This document shows, piece after piece, positions 27,177 through 36,072 of a DNA stretch of 64,000 nt. Position 1 is the stretch's first letter. Each line of letters begins with the position of its first letter. Source of the DNA: Roseiconus lacunae (GTDB lineage Bacteria; Planctomycetota; Planctomycetia; Pirellulales; Pirellulaceae); contig NZ_VSZO01000002.1 of NCBI RefSeq assembly GCF_008312935.1, positions 124,001-188,000 of the forward strand, in the 5' to 3' direction. Made by a program: the position numbers and the translations under genes. The notes under the pieces are model-generated. The model saw nothing but the letters and a program-made list of their open reading frames with translations, searched no databases and was not told the origin of the DNA.

Positions 27177-28517
27177 ATGCCACAAGATGATCAGCCTCAG
27201 CTCTGGCAATCGGTCGCGCCAGTCGAGTTTACGCCCAAGCTGAACGACAATTCGCAAGCCCAAGCACTGTTGATCGGTGCTCGGCAGGGGGCCGGTTTCG
27301 CGATCGCCGCTGGACAGGTTTCGCACGCCATTCAGTCCCGCGCGACTCAAGTGCTGTTCGATTTCACCGCCGCCGGAAGCACAATTCGGTACATGATCGA
27401 TGGTCAATGGGAACAGTTGCCCCCACTCGATCGCGAAAGCAGTGATGCGATGCTGATCGCACTCAAGCAACTTAGCTTGATGAACCCCGCCGATCGCCGC
27501 AGTGCCCAATCGGGGTCGGTGATGGCCAAGCTGAAGAAAGAGAAATACGACGTCCTATTGCAATCTCAAGGCGTGCCGACCGGCGAACGAGTCCTGATGC
27601 GACTGGAAGCACAGCAGGTCCCGTTTGAGACGCTGGCCGATCTTGGCATGCGTGACAAGATGGTCGCGACGGTCAAACAGTACCTCAATTCCGATGGCGA
27701 CATCGCCCTGCTCACGGCGCCGAAGGGCGAAGGCTTGACGACCTCCTGGAACATCGCAATCGGTGCCGCAGACCGCTTGGTGCGTGACTTTCAGTCATTC
27801 GAAGAGCAAGCGAAACCGGAGCCGGAAATCATCAACATCAACCCGAACTACTTCGGTGGTTCGACCGGCTTGACGCCATACGAAGCGCTGCGGAAGGCAA
27901 TCTTGAAAGAGCCCGACGTTTACATGTTCCCCGAACCGGTGGATTCGGAAACGTTCAAGTTAGCGTTGGACCAAGTCGAAAGCTTGGATAAAAAAATCAT
28001 CACCCGTTTGGTCGCCAACAGCGCCGTCGAAGGCTTCGCACGATTGGTTGCGAAGTATGCCGACCATCGGCAAGCGATCGCACAGAAGCTTTCATGCGTG
28101 ATCGGCCAGCGTCTGGTCCGGCGTCTGTGTGACAATTGCAAAGTGGGCTATCAGCCGCCGCCGCAATTGCTGCAACAATTGGGCATACCACAAGGCCGTG
28201 TCGCGTTGTTGTATCAACCGTTCATTCCACCGCCTCCAGAACAGCAAGTGGACGAGAATGGTCGCCCGGCACCGATCACGCCATGCCCAGTCTGTCACGG
28301 ACGCGGTTACTTCGGACGAATCGCAATTTACGAGTTGTTGTTGCCGGGGCCAAAGCTTCGGGATGCGATTACAAAGACACAGGATCTCGCCAAGCTAGCC
28401 GCGATCGCAAAGTCCGAAGGCTTCCACAATGTGCAAACTGAGGCCGTCTTAACTGTCGCCCGCGGCCTGACGAGCCTGGACGAATTAAAGCGAGCCTTCG
28501 CCCGTAAGACACAATAG
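27177..28517 (+). CDS. Degenerate GspE/PilB-family secretion ATPase (pseudo-ATPase)
   Basis: 446 residues. Overall layout is that of GspE/PilB: N-terminal domain (about 30-150), ATPase core (about 155-330) and tetracysteine zinc motif CDNC ... CPVC (about 318-377) followed by GRGYFGRIAIYELL. The nucleotide-binding motifs are eroded: the Walker A position reads APKGEGLTTS (181-190) without the P-loop Lys, and the Walker B/GEIRD position reads MFPEPVDSE (250-258). The frame is intact, with conserved length, zinc motif and family C-terminus (TSLDELKRAF), so it is a maintained protein rather than a pseudogene. Perhaps a structural or regulatory partner of an active ATPase such as the adjacent PilT, or of a GspE elsewhere. 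Family assignment strong; role inferred. Confidence 0.8.
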   Translation: MPQDDQPQLWQSVAPVEFTPKLNDNSQAQALLIGARQGAGFAIAAGQVSHAIQSRATQVLFDFTAAGSTIRYMIDGQWEQLPPLDRESSDAMLIALKQLSLMNPADRRSAQSGSVMAKLKKEKYDVLLQSQGVPTGERVLMRLEAQQVPFETLADLGMRDKMVATVKQYLNSDGDIALLTAPKGEGLTTSWNIAIGAADRLVRDFQSFEEQAKPEPEIININPNYFGGSTGLTPYEALRKAILKEPDVYMFPEPVDSETFKLALDQVESLDKKIITRLVANSAVEGFARLVAKYADHRQAIAQKLSCVIGQRLVRRLCDNCKVGYQPPPQLLQQLGIPQGRVALLYQPFIPPPPEQQVDENGRPAPITPCPVCHGRGYFGRIAIYELLLPGPKLRDAITKTQDLAKLAAIAKSEGFHNVQTEAVLTVARGLTSLDELKRAFARKTQ

Positions 28518-28837
28518 TGCCGGCTTGAACTCGGCATCACGTGACGAAAGAAAACGCTCGCGGGACACACCGATCAACGTGGTAGCGAAAAGTGCCGAGT
28601 GTTTCAATCTTGCTCGGCCGCTAACGGGTTTGGTCATCGAGCATTTCGATTTTAAATCCACTTCGCATAGCGATCTGGTCGATTAAATCGGAGTTGCTAC
28701 CGGGGTATGGCAACGTTGCGATTTGCTCGCGTCCAATTGACCACCGTCGATCCGTGCAAGCCGGCGGCTACACTGTCTATCGAGAACTGTTCGAAACGTC
28801 GATCGTAGTGACGGACTTCTAAGCAGGCAAACACGAG

Positions 28838-28869
28838 TCTTTGGGTTTAAACATCTTTGGGTTTAAACA
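28838..28869 (+). repeat. Perfect tandem duplication of a 16-mer
   Basis: TCTTTGGGTTTAAACA occurs twice in direct succession. Each unit includes the palindrome GTTTAAAC. AT-rich relative to surroundings. Confidence 0.8.
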
Positions 28870-28880
28870 TCTGGATAACA

Positions 28881-28972
28881 CCTTCCCGCTTGCGGGAGGG
28901 TCGGACGAGCAAACGGCCGGGGAGGGTGCCCTCTCCGGGCCTGAAGGCCCGACTCTCCCAGTGGGAGAGTGA
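28881..28972 (+). repeat. Hairpin-rich intergenic element
   Basis: Successive small palindromes: CCTTCCCGCTTGCGGGAGG, then GCCCTCTCCGGGCCTGAAGGC, then ACTCTCCCAGTGGGAGAGT. The style (cttgcgggagggtcgg ... ggggaggg) is that of high-copy intergenic elements found in some Gram-negative genomes. Only one copy is in this window, so the repeat nature is inferred. Confidence 0.5.
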
Positions 28973-29006
28973 AATGACTTAAGCCGAATCTTTCGTGTTC
29001 AACTGC

Positions 29007-29708
29007 TTAGCTTCTTGGGATGCCTTCGAAAAGAGCCGAACCGATTCGAACCATGGTCGCCCCGGCGGCGATAGCTTCTCCGAAGTCACCGCTCATTCCC
29101 ATCGATAATTCTGGCAGTCGCCGGTCGAGTTCACCTTCGAGTTCGTCACGAAGTCGGGCGACCTCGGCGAACTGTCTGGCAGCTTCATCGCCGGCGGTTC
29201 CCCAACCGGCCATGGCCATCAGGCCGAGCAAGTTTACCGATGCCGGATCGCAATGCTTGGCGAGGCGGCGAATTTCTTCGACCGATAAGCCGGTTTTGTT
29301 TTCGTCCCCACTGACGTTGACTTCCAGTAGAACATCGGTCACACAGTTTTGATGTCGAGATTCTTCTTCGATCGCCCGCAATAGGCGTTCGCTATCGACC
29401 GAGTGGATCAGCGGCCGGTGTTTTAGTAAACGCCGAAGCTTGTTCGTTTGCACGTGACCGATCATGTGCCATCGAAAGTCTTTGGGGACAGTCAGTTCGG
29501 CCGCTTTTTGCCAGAGCACCTGAGGGCGATTTTCACCAAGGTCTGCGCACCCGACGTCAATCAAACTTTGTGTCGTCGAGGCATCGACATATTTAGTGAC
29601 ACCGATTAAGCGAACGCTTTCGCTTGGTCGACCGGCGGCCGACTCGGCTTGACGAATCTTTTGAACAACGGCTTGGTAGTTCGCTCGTATCTGATCGATC
29701 ATTTTCAC
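29007..29708 (-). CDS. YggS family pyridoxal phosphate homeostasis protein
   Basis: 233 residues. PLP-binding alanine-racemase-like barrel without known enzymatic activity, involved in vitamin B6 and amino acid homeostasis. Seen: PLP Lys39 in LIGVTKYVD, the signature FRWHMIGHVQTNK, and the C-terminal LSMGMSGDFGEAI ... MVRIGSALFEG phosphate-binding loop. Start is GTG 29708, which overlaps the stop of the upstream gene (GTGA), or ATG 29702 two codons later. Translational coupling to a large protein of unknown function is unusual; yggS more often neighbours proC or cell division genes. Confidence 0.93.
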   Translation of the reverse strand: MKMIDQIRANYQAVVQKIRQAESAAGRPSESVRLIGVTKYVDASTTQSLIDVGCADLGENRPQVLWQKAAELTVPKDFRWHMIGHVQTNKLRRLLKHRPLIHSVDSERLLRAIEEESRHQNCVTDVLLEVNVSGDENKTGLSVEEIRRLAKHCDPASVNLLGLMAMAGWGTAGDEAARQFAEVARLRDELEGELDRRLPELSMGMSGDFGEAIAAGATMVRIGSALFEGIPRS

Positions 29709-31666
29709 TCGTGATCTTCGCTTCCTTCGACGACAACAAGCTCTTCCCAGCTTTGGTCGTGGGCATAGAATCGGGCGGCAAAAAAATCGACGATCATTTG
29801 CTTTCCGAAAAAACTTCGCGGGCCACCTTCATGGAGAGATCGGTAAAGGATCCACTGGGATGCTTCGGATTGGATACGGAATGCCGACGCTGTCGAATGC
29901 GGTACGGGTTCTAATTGTTCAGCGACGGTCAACTGTCGCCAGGTTCGTTTCGACGAAAATCGTTTTTTGTTGAGATCAATCCATAGCGGTGAAAACAGTT
30001 GACCGACACCGCGATCCGTCCATTGCAATTCACCTTCGTCATTCACGCTTAACCGCTGAGAACTCGGTGCCGTTGTCCACTCGTCTGCCGCAAGCGGAAG
30101 AAGCAACCCTTGACTAGTTTTTGACTTAAACAGCATCTCGGTCAAGTCGTCCTGTGATGTCAATGTGACGGAATCGGAGATGGGAATCGTCGAACGATAC
30201 TCAATTCGTCGTTCCGAATTTTCGGGAGCATTCCGATAGTCTGTTTGAACAATCGCGTCGGCGATCAAACAACAGCGATCTTCGCGAATCAAAGCGACTT
30301 GCCGCTGGACCGCGAAGCCGTCATCGTACGATTGTTCGAACTCAAGGTAATGAACATCATCGTCAGTGTATTCGCAGGTCAGTTCCCAATCGGTGACCGG
30401 CTTGAGTTGGATCCCATCGACGTGAAGCGACGTCTTCCAACGACCGGACAACAATACGGTTTTGCCCGTGGCCATTTCGAAATGAAACTCCTTGCCGCGA
30501 TAATCTAGGAACACCCGTCCGCGACGCGCATCCCAATCGGGTAAAAGACAGGCTAACTTTGCCCCTTCGTGATGCATCAGTGACTCGGGCAGGGATGTCA
30601 TCCAGGTCAATCGCCGGATCGATGGCGTTTGGCCTAACAAAGCATCGATCGTCGGAACAAAAACCGGTGGATCTAACTGCGCTGCTTGTCGCAGCAAACC
30701 CGTCGTGCGTGTATCGCCCCATCGCCCGTCCGACTTGGGGACGAATGCCGTGCTCCCATCGCCACGTGAAAGGGCGAGCATCCAAGTTGTCAGTTCACGC
30801 GCGACCTCGTGCAATTGGTCACTTGTCTTTCGAATCTGCTTTGCCTGGCGTTTGTTAAGGCTGAAATGCTCGCTCGCAAACTGTGCTGACAAGATCGCGG
30901 CGAGCCAGGAATGACAACGCAACACTGACGCGAGAACCAAACGTACGTCTTGCGGATGCTCCAGTGCCGAACACACACAGCGCTCGGGTTGCTCGGCCCA
31001 GCGGGCGATCGACGACAACGACGTCTCAAACATGCGGCGGCAAGATGGCAACGGCTGAAGTGTCAGACTAAGCGTCAACCCAATTTCACCCGTTGCGATC
31101 AGGTACGCCGGGTGCGAAGCATCCTGATCAAGCCAACCTTCACGCAACTCTTGAATCGTACCGAGCCATTCCCACCAGGTAGGTTCATCGAGGTGTTTGA
31201 GCAGTCCGGGGAGGGCCGCCGCGGCAATCGCCAGGAGGCTCGACTGTTTCAACTCGTCACCGGCGAATGTGGCCAACTCGAATAGATCACCGGTGAGCCG
31301 AGCGAATTCCAAAGCGCGAAATCGATCCGCTGTCACCGACGCATCTGCAGCTAACCGAGAAAGAAACTCGATGAAGATTTCATCATCAAGCGGCGAAAAA
31401 TTCGCCGGCGAGATGCCCCAGCGATAGACCTCGCCTGCTTTGGTTGAATCACCAAAGATCTTTTTTATGGGAGTACTCTTTCGTTGTTGGGCAATTTGTT
31501 TGCGAAGCGTCACCCATTGCGGCGAAATCGGCGAGTCGACGTTTGAGGACGTTCCTGGCAATTGGCGCGTTGGTTGGTCGAGTCCCTGGGACTTGGAGAT
31601 TTGCATCGATGGACGCTCGGGGCTGGCGATTGCTGCCGTTGAGGATTTCGCAGACTGGCGAGACAT
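29705..31666 (-). CDS. Large protein of unknown function, possibly heparinase II/III-like
   Basis: 653 residues, no signal peptide or membrane helix. N-terminal 60 residues polar and probably disordered; about 60-330 is alpha-helical, with repeated Leu/Ala-rich helices; about 360-640 is beta-rich, with HEGAKLACLLPDWDARRGRVFLDYRGKEFHFEMATGKTVLLSG and WELTCEYTDDDVHYLEFEQSY. The helical toroid plus beta-sandwich order resembles polysaccharide lyases of the heparinase II/III type, but I see no confident catalytic motif and there is no secretion signal. Call is tentative. Its stop overlaps the yggS start, and the gene diverges from the YdjY lipoprotein gene across a palindrome copy. Confidence 0.6.
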   Translation of the reverse strand: MSRQSAKSSTAAIASPERPSMQISKSQGLDQPTRQLPGTSSNVDSPISPQWVTLRKQIAQQRKSTPIKKIFGDSTKAGEVYRWGISPANFSPLDDEIFIEFLSRLAADASVTADRFRALEFARLTGDLFELATFAGDELKQSSLLAIAAAALPGLLKHLDEPTWWEWLGTIQELREGWLDQDASHPAYLIATGEIGLTLSLTLQPLPSCRRMFETSLSSIARWAEQPERCVCSALEHPQDVRLVLASVLRCHSWLAAILSAQFASEHFSLNKRQAKQIRKTSDQLHEVARELTTWMLALSRGDGSTAFVPKSDGRWGDTRTTGLLRQAAQLDPPVFVPTIDALLGQTPSIRRLTWMTSLPESLMHHEGAKLACLLPDWDARRGRVFLDYRGKEFHFEMATGKTVLLSGRWKTSLHVDGIQLKPVTDWELTCEYTDDDVHYLEFEQSYDDGFAVQRQVALIREDRCCLIADAIVQTDYRNAPENSERRIEYRSTIPISDSVTLTSQDDLTEMLFKSKTSQGLLLPLAADEWTTAPSSQRLSVNDEGELQWTDRGVGQLFSPLWIDLNKKRFSSKRTWRQLTVAEQLEPVPHSTASAFRIQSEASQWILYRSLHEGGPRSFFGKQMIVDFFAARFYAHDQSWEELVVVEGSEDHE

Positions 31667-32037
31667 ACGAGATAGACGAAGAAGAGTGAAGATCCCTCTG
31701 CCCCGGTTACTGAAAGGCGATTGACAGGATCGAGCGGTCGGGAAGAGAAGGCAAAACGGACAAGCCGTGGCTGATTCAATGGCTAGCCGGGCTGTGAGGA
31801 ATGAGTGAATGTTCGGGTTCGGCTCATCAGCCGACGAGCGTTCGCCCCGGTGATTGCACCGAAACCGTAGCGAACGCTCTTTGGCATCCGTCCTGAGGGC
31901 GATAACCTAATGATCTGTTGACAGCCACCCGGACCGGGCGATGAATAGCGCGGCATTGAATTTGCTGAACTTTGAATTTGCCTAAGTTAACTAGTCCGGA
32001 TCGAGCGTGCACCTCCCCCCAGAGATTAGGACTTGTC
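31667..32037. other. Divergent intergenic region with palindrome copy
   Basis: 371 bases between the divergent large protein and YdjY lipoprotein genes. Apart from the repeat at 31812-31890, which thus lies in a promoter region, nothing is recognised. Confidence 0.5.
31812..31890 (+). repeat. Dispersed intergenic palindrome, copy 3
   Basis: GGCTCATCAGCCGACGAGCG left arm, then GTTCGCCCCGGT, and a right arm ACCGTAGCGAACGCTCTTTG. Both arms carry matching changes (GTTCGC and GCGAAC instead of GTTAGC and GCTAAC), so pairing is kept. Unlike most copies it lies between two divergent genes. Confidence 0.75.
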
Positions 32038-33144
32038 GTGATTGCCAAGTTATCCAATGTCATTTTAATTGCGTTGTTCGTGACCGTCCCCCTCGGGGTC
32101 GTAGGCTGTGGCGGCCGTAGCGAGACAAGTGAGTCGAAATCACCTCAGGCTGGTTCGTCGAATCTCGAGGGTGAAAATGGCATCGTGGGTGATACCGATT
32201 CATCCGTCGAGTCTTCGTCTGAAATCGCCGCAGCCCCGTCCGCTTCGTCTGAATTGAAAGCAGATGAAGTTACCGAAAACGTGCCTGCCAAGGAGCGATC
32301 CCTCCCCAGCCTCACGTCACCGGAAAACACGCCTACCGAGATGGCCGACGATGCGACGCCCCTGGCGACTCCGAATTCGCAGTGGAATCGCGGCCCATCG
32401 GCGCAAGAGATCGCGGCGAAGGCATTCGAGCCACCTCCCGGAGCGACATCGCTGAGCAAAGAAGGGCGGCTCTGGATTGACCCTAAAAAGAAGCGAGTTT
32501 ACATCGATGGCTATGTCGCGATGACGCGTGGCCCACTGGAAATGTTTGCGTGCCCTGCCGGTACCAAAGAACATGAATCGATCGTTGCGGCACTCAGCCG
32601 TTCGCGCGATGCCCATGCGGCTCTCCTGGCTGTCGAGGCAAGCCCGGGAACCCCGGTGCGATTTCGGCCTGAGTATGTCCCTCCGACTGGCCAAGTCATC
32701 CGCGTCTGGGTGTGCTGGTACGATTCGGACGGAAAATTTCATACCGTCGATGCCCGCGAGTGGATTCATGACCTGGACACCGGCAAAGCGATGGCGACCG
32801 AGTGGGTCTTCGCCGGCAGCGGTTTTTGGCAAGACCCTGAGGACAATCGTGAATACTACGAAGCTGATTCGGGTGACATGATTTGCGTCTCGAATTTTTC
32901 GAGTGCGATGCTGGATGTGGCGATCAGCAGTAGTGCCGATGCTGATGCGTTGCGTTTTGAGCCCTTTGAATCAAAGATTCCGGCCCGCGAAACCCCTGTG
33001 CGATTGGTGCTCGTTCCGGTCCCCAACCCTACCGATGAGGCTGATTCAAAAGCGCAGACACCGGACCAAATTCGGCCCACTGCCGATGACGTTCCGCGAT
33101 CGAAAGAAAGCGAGAATTTCACAGAACGTTCTGCTTCTTCGTGA
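32038..33144 (+). CDS. YdjY-domain lipoprotein
   Basis: 368 residues from GTG 32038, which has AGGA about 7 bases upstream and gives a compact lipoprotein signal VIAKLSNVILIALFVTVPLGVVGC. An upstream TTG (31972) would add a meaningless leader. After a Ser/Glu-rich linker (about 25-140) comes a YdjY domain: LWIDPKKKRVYIDGYVAMTRG ... EMFACPAGTKEHESIVAAL ... HAALLAVEASPGTPVRF, then VWVCWYDSDGKFHTVDAREW. The domain occurs in exported proteins of planctomycetes and others; its role is unknown. Likely anchored on the periplasmic side of a membrane. Confidence 0.75.
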   Translation: MIAKLSNVILIALFVTVPLGVVGCGGRSETSESKSPQAGSSNLEGENGIVGDTDSSVESSSEIAAAPSASSELKADEVTENVPAKERSLPSLTSPENTPTEMADDATPLATPNSQWNRGPSAQEIAAKAFEPPPGATSLSKEGRLWIDPKKKRVYIDGYVAMTRGPLEMFACPAGTKEHESIVAALSRSRDAHAALLAVEASPGTPVRFRPEYVPPTGQVIRVWVCWYDSDGKFHTVDAREWIHDLDTGKAMATEWVFAGSGFWQDPEDNREYYEADSGDMICVSNFSSAMLDVAISSSADADALRFEPFESKIPARETPVRLVLVPVPNPTDEADSKAQTPDQIRPTADDVPRSKESENFTERSASS

Positions 33145-33346
33145 TCGCGAAATGCAAATGAAATCCGGATTGGCGGTCGGGCGTCTGCCGATCCCGCACG
33201 ATTGATTCAATCCGAACCGCGCTCATAGCCTGATTGGACTATCTCCCTCCCGACTGCAAAAGGTGGTGTACGGCAACAAATGCGAACCTAGGGTTTTCGG
33301 ACATCATCGCTCGTGTTGAGCGATCGACCGTTTCGGAACCAGGATC

Positions 33347-34393
33347 ATGGCTGTATCACCACTAAAACAGAAGCATTGGTTCAGGCTGAGCAGCCTGATC
33401 GTTTGCACTTCACTTGTCACACTCGCGACGCTGCACCATCTCGATCTTCAAAATCGATCGGTGCTGATACTCTGTTATGTCGCGGCGATCGCGTCGTTGC
33501 ATATTTTGGTCGCCAGCTTTCGGGATCACGCACCATCGACCGACCGATCTGTTGGCACACCTTCTGAGCAGCAGCTTGCGGCGGCTCGCACCCAGACGCT
33601 TCAGCAAATTGAACGCGAATTCAGGACTCCGTTGACCACCATTACGGCGATCAGCGAAGCTCTGCTTGATGTCGGTGGCGGCTGCCAAGATTCCGCGACC
33701 GATAACACAGACCGTCATCGTGATGCAGACCAGCGTGAGTTTTTGCGTGACATTCATCATTCTGCGCTCGATGTGCTGAACTTTGTCAACGACATATCTG
33801 ACTGCGAAAAGGCATCTGCCGGGGCGATTCGTTTGATCCCACAACCGGTGGCTCTGATCGATCTGATGGACCGATGCCTCGCGATGCTGACACCGCGGGC
33901 AGAAGAGAAGGGGCTGACGCTGACCGCTCAAGTCGACGACGAATTAACCGAAGTGATCGCCGATCCGATTCGCTTGCGCCAAATCACCTTGAAGTTGATT
34001 TCCAATGCGATCAAGAACAGCCAATCGGGCGGCATGGTGATTGTCCAGGTTCGCCCCGACGAAGGTCGATGTTTCCGAATCACGGTTCGCGATACCGGGC
34101 AAGGAATGACTTCGGACCAAATGAAGCACCTCTTCGATCCCTTTGTGCAATCGGACGACGAGCGCCAGGGAATCGGACAACGATTCGATATGGCGATCGT
34201 GAAGCACCTGGTCGAACTACACGGTGGCTCAATCGACGTACAAAGCGTTTTGGGATCGGGAACTCGATTGATGGTGCGCATTCCACGAACATGCGACCTC
34301 GCCAACCGGGTTCATCGAACCCCCGAAGATCGTATCGCACCGCTGGGTAAGCGGGGACGTCGGCGGGAGATCGGTAGGCCTCAACCGTCGTGA
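33347..34393 (+). CDS. Histidine-kinase-like protein with Arg in place of the H-box His
   Basis: 348 residues. Two N-terminal membrane helices (about 14-30 and 38-56), DHp region and HATPase_c domain. In the DHp the H-box reads EREFRTPLTTI (residue 90 Arg) where active kinases have S-H-E-[LF]-R-T-P-L; the codon is CGC, one base from His CAC. The ATPase domain keeps the N box (LKLISNAIKNS) and G1 (DTGQGM) but the G2 box is altered (GIGQRFDMAI instead of GLGLAI). It may bind ATP yet cannot autophosphorylate by the usual route, so it may work as an allosteric sensor or by pairing with another kinase. First gene of a four-gene signalling operon. Confidence 0.85.
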   Translation: MAVSPLKQKHWFRLSSLIVCTSLVTLATLHHLDLQNRSVLILCYVAAIASLHILVASFRDHAPSTDRSVGTPSEQQLAAARTQTLQQIEREFRTPLTTITAISEALLDVGGGCQDSATDNTDRHRDADQREFLRDIHHSALDVLNFVNDISDCEKASAGAIRLIPQPVALIDLMDRCLAMLTPRAEEKGLTLTAQVDDELTEVIADPIRLRQITLKLISNAIKNSQSGGMVIVQVRPDEGRCFRITVRDTGQGMTSDQMKHLFDPFVQSDDERQGIGQRFDMAIVKHLVELHGGSIDVQSVLGSGTRLMVRIPRTCDLANRVHRTPEDRIAPLGKRGRRREIGRPQPS

Positions 34394-34441
34394 GTTTCGG
34401 TCTGATTGATAAGAACGAACTAGCCAATGAAGGAAAACTGC

Positions 34442-35620
34442 ATGAATCACGATTACGAAAACCGTGTTCACGAAATCGGCAACCACGACGGCTCGGATTC
34501 GTTTGTTCGAACGGATTCCCAGTCTGATCATTGGATTCATTCGAAACACGAATCAGCCGTAGGCATCGATGCCCCACGCAAGCCGCGGGTGTTAATCGCT
34601 GATGGTAACGCGACGGTGCGCAAATTGATCCGGTGGGCGCTGCGTGACGATGAGTACGAGATCGTCGAAGCGAGTAACGGTCCGGATGCCTACGTTTTGG
34701 CGACCGAATCTCCGGAGCCGATTGCGATCCTTCTGGACGCAAATCTCGGTGGCGGAATGACCGGTCACGACGTTTGTCGTTCACTCAAAGACGACCTGCA
34801 GTTCTGTAAGATACCGGTCATCATGCTAGTCACAATCGGATCGCATGAGGAGATTTCGGATGCCGTCGAGGCAGGCGCGGATGAGGTATTGAGTAAGCCG
34901 ATTCACCGCGACGAATTGAACATTCGTATTCGTTCGGCTACTCGATCGCAACGAGAAAGCCCTGCATCGATCGATATCGAAAGTGTCACTTTGACGCTCG
35001 CACATCTTATTGCGATCAAAGACGGTTACAGCAGTGGTCACGCCGAACAAGTCGCCAACTATGCCGTCGCGTTTGGCAAAACGCTTGGGATGGATCACGA
35101 AGATCTGCGTTTGTTGCGATTCGGAGCGATGCTCCACAATATCGGAAAAGTATCGATCCCTGACGCGATCCTTGAAAAGACCACCGCGCTGACGCCTCGT
35201 GAGCGAGCGATCATTCATCAACACCCGCGGGTCGGCAGCGACATCTGTGTGTCACTGAAACAACTTGAGCCGGTTTTGCCGATTATCCGGCACCACAAAG
35301 AGCACTTTGACGGAACAGGCTTTCCCGACGGATTACGCGGAGATCAGATTCCCTTGAAGGCACAGATCGTAGGGATCGCAGACGTTTTCAGCGCGTTGAC
35401 GAACGATCGATCGTTTCGGAGGGCCAAAACTAAGCTCGAAGCGATCGAAATCTTAAAACATCGCGTCATCCAAGGAATGCATGACCCAAAATTAGTGGAG
35501 CAGTTCTGCCAAATGATCTTGGCTGATTCGCTGCCAGCAGCAGACACTCCGAATCGCGAAGCAAATTTGGAGACGTCTTTCGCTCCCATTGTTTCGTCGT
35601 CACTACAACATTCCACATGA
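34442..35620 (+). CDS. Response regulator with degenerate HD-GYP domain
   Basis: 392 residues from ATG 34442, which has AAGGA seven bases upstream; ATG 34427 is an alternative. Receiver domain about 48-165: phospho-acceptor Asp99 in ILLDANLGGGMTG, Lys152 in LSKPI, but the acidic pocket reads ADGN, keeping only one Asp. HD-GYP domain about 180-365: the metal-binding HD is HN (LHNIGKVSIPD, Asn233), and the GYP motif is GFP (HFDGTGFPDGLRG). Active members cleave cyclic-di-GMP at a di- or tri-iron site for which the HD Asp bridges metals, so this copy is probably weak or inactive, perhaps a c-di-GMP sensor. Its stop overlaps the next gene by four bases. Confidence 0.88.
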   Translation: MNHDYENRVHEIGNHDGSDSFVRTDSQSDHWIHSKHESAVGIDAPRKPRVLIADGNATVRKLIRWALRDDEYEIVEASNGPDAYVLATESPEPIAILLDANLGGGMTGHDVCRSLKDDLQFCKIPVIMLVTIGSHEEISDAVEAGADEVLSKPIHRDELNIRIRSATRSQRESPASIDIESVTLTLAHLIAIKDGYSSGHAEQVANYAVAFGKTLGMDHEDLRLLRFGAMLHNIGKVSIPDAILEKTTALTPRERAIIHQHPRVGSDICVSLKQLEPVLPIIRHHKEHFDGTGFPDGLRGDQIPLKAQIVGIADVFSALTNDRSFRRAKTKLEAIEILKHRVIQGMHDPKLVEQFCQMILADSLPAADTPNREANLETSFAPIVSSSLQHST

Positions 35621-36072
35621 CATCCGAAAACAAGAATATCCTTCTCGCGGAAGACAATCCGGGATTGGCTCGCGTGTTGTCATTCAAGTTTCTGAGCTGT
35701 GGATTTGAGCCAATCACTTGCGCCGACGGTCATTCGGCGTGGTGCGCTTTCGAACAGCAGGAGATCGCTGCGGTAGTCACCGATCACGAGATGCCAGGGC
35801 TGTCGGGACTGGAGTTGATCGCCAGAGTGAAACAAGTTCGGCCGGACATGCCCTGCTTTTTAGTAAGCGGTAGAAAACTGGAACTGGTCCGTGACCGGCG
35901 AGTGAAAGAACTTGGCATTGTGGATGTTTTTGGGAAACCGTTTAGTCCTTCGTCCATCGTTAATTCGGTCGCCGATTCGCTGAAGATCGCGCTCGTCGGA
36001 CCACCGATTGTGCTTCCCATTCGATTTCCTGCCACCGCCGGCGGTTCATTCATCCCAGGGCCCAGTCCATGA
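35617..36072 (+). CDS. Single-domain response regulator (receiver only)
   Basis: 151 residues. Receiver domain with acidic residues in LLAEDN, phospho-acceptor Asp56 in VVTDHEMPGLSG, the Ser of FLVSGR, and Lys107 in VFGKPF, so all residues for phosphorylation are present. The last 30 residues are Pro/Gly-rich and without structure. It overlaps both neighbours by four bases (ATGA), so it is made in fixed ratio to the degenerate and the intact HD-GYP proteins. Likely relays phosphate or binding signals within this circuit; CheY-like in form. The kinase that phosphorylates it is not obvious, because the operon's own kinase lacks the His. Confidence 0.9.
   Translation: MTSENKNILLAEDNPGLARVLSFKFLSCGFEPITCADGHSAWCAFEQQEIAAVVTDHEMPGLSGLELIARVKQVRPDMPCFLVSGRKLELVRDRRVKELGIVDVFGKPFSPSSIVNSVADSLKIALVGPPIVLPIRFPATAGGSFIPGPSP

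Larger units (their letters stand above)
28518..29006. other. Intergenic region with tandem duplication and hairpin-rich element
   Basis: 489 bases between convergent genes. No gene. Contains a 16-base tandem duplication (28838-28869) and a hairpin-rich repeat-like element (28881-28972). Confidence 0.5.
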
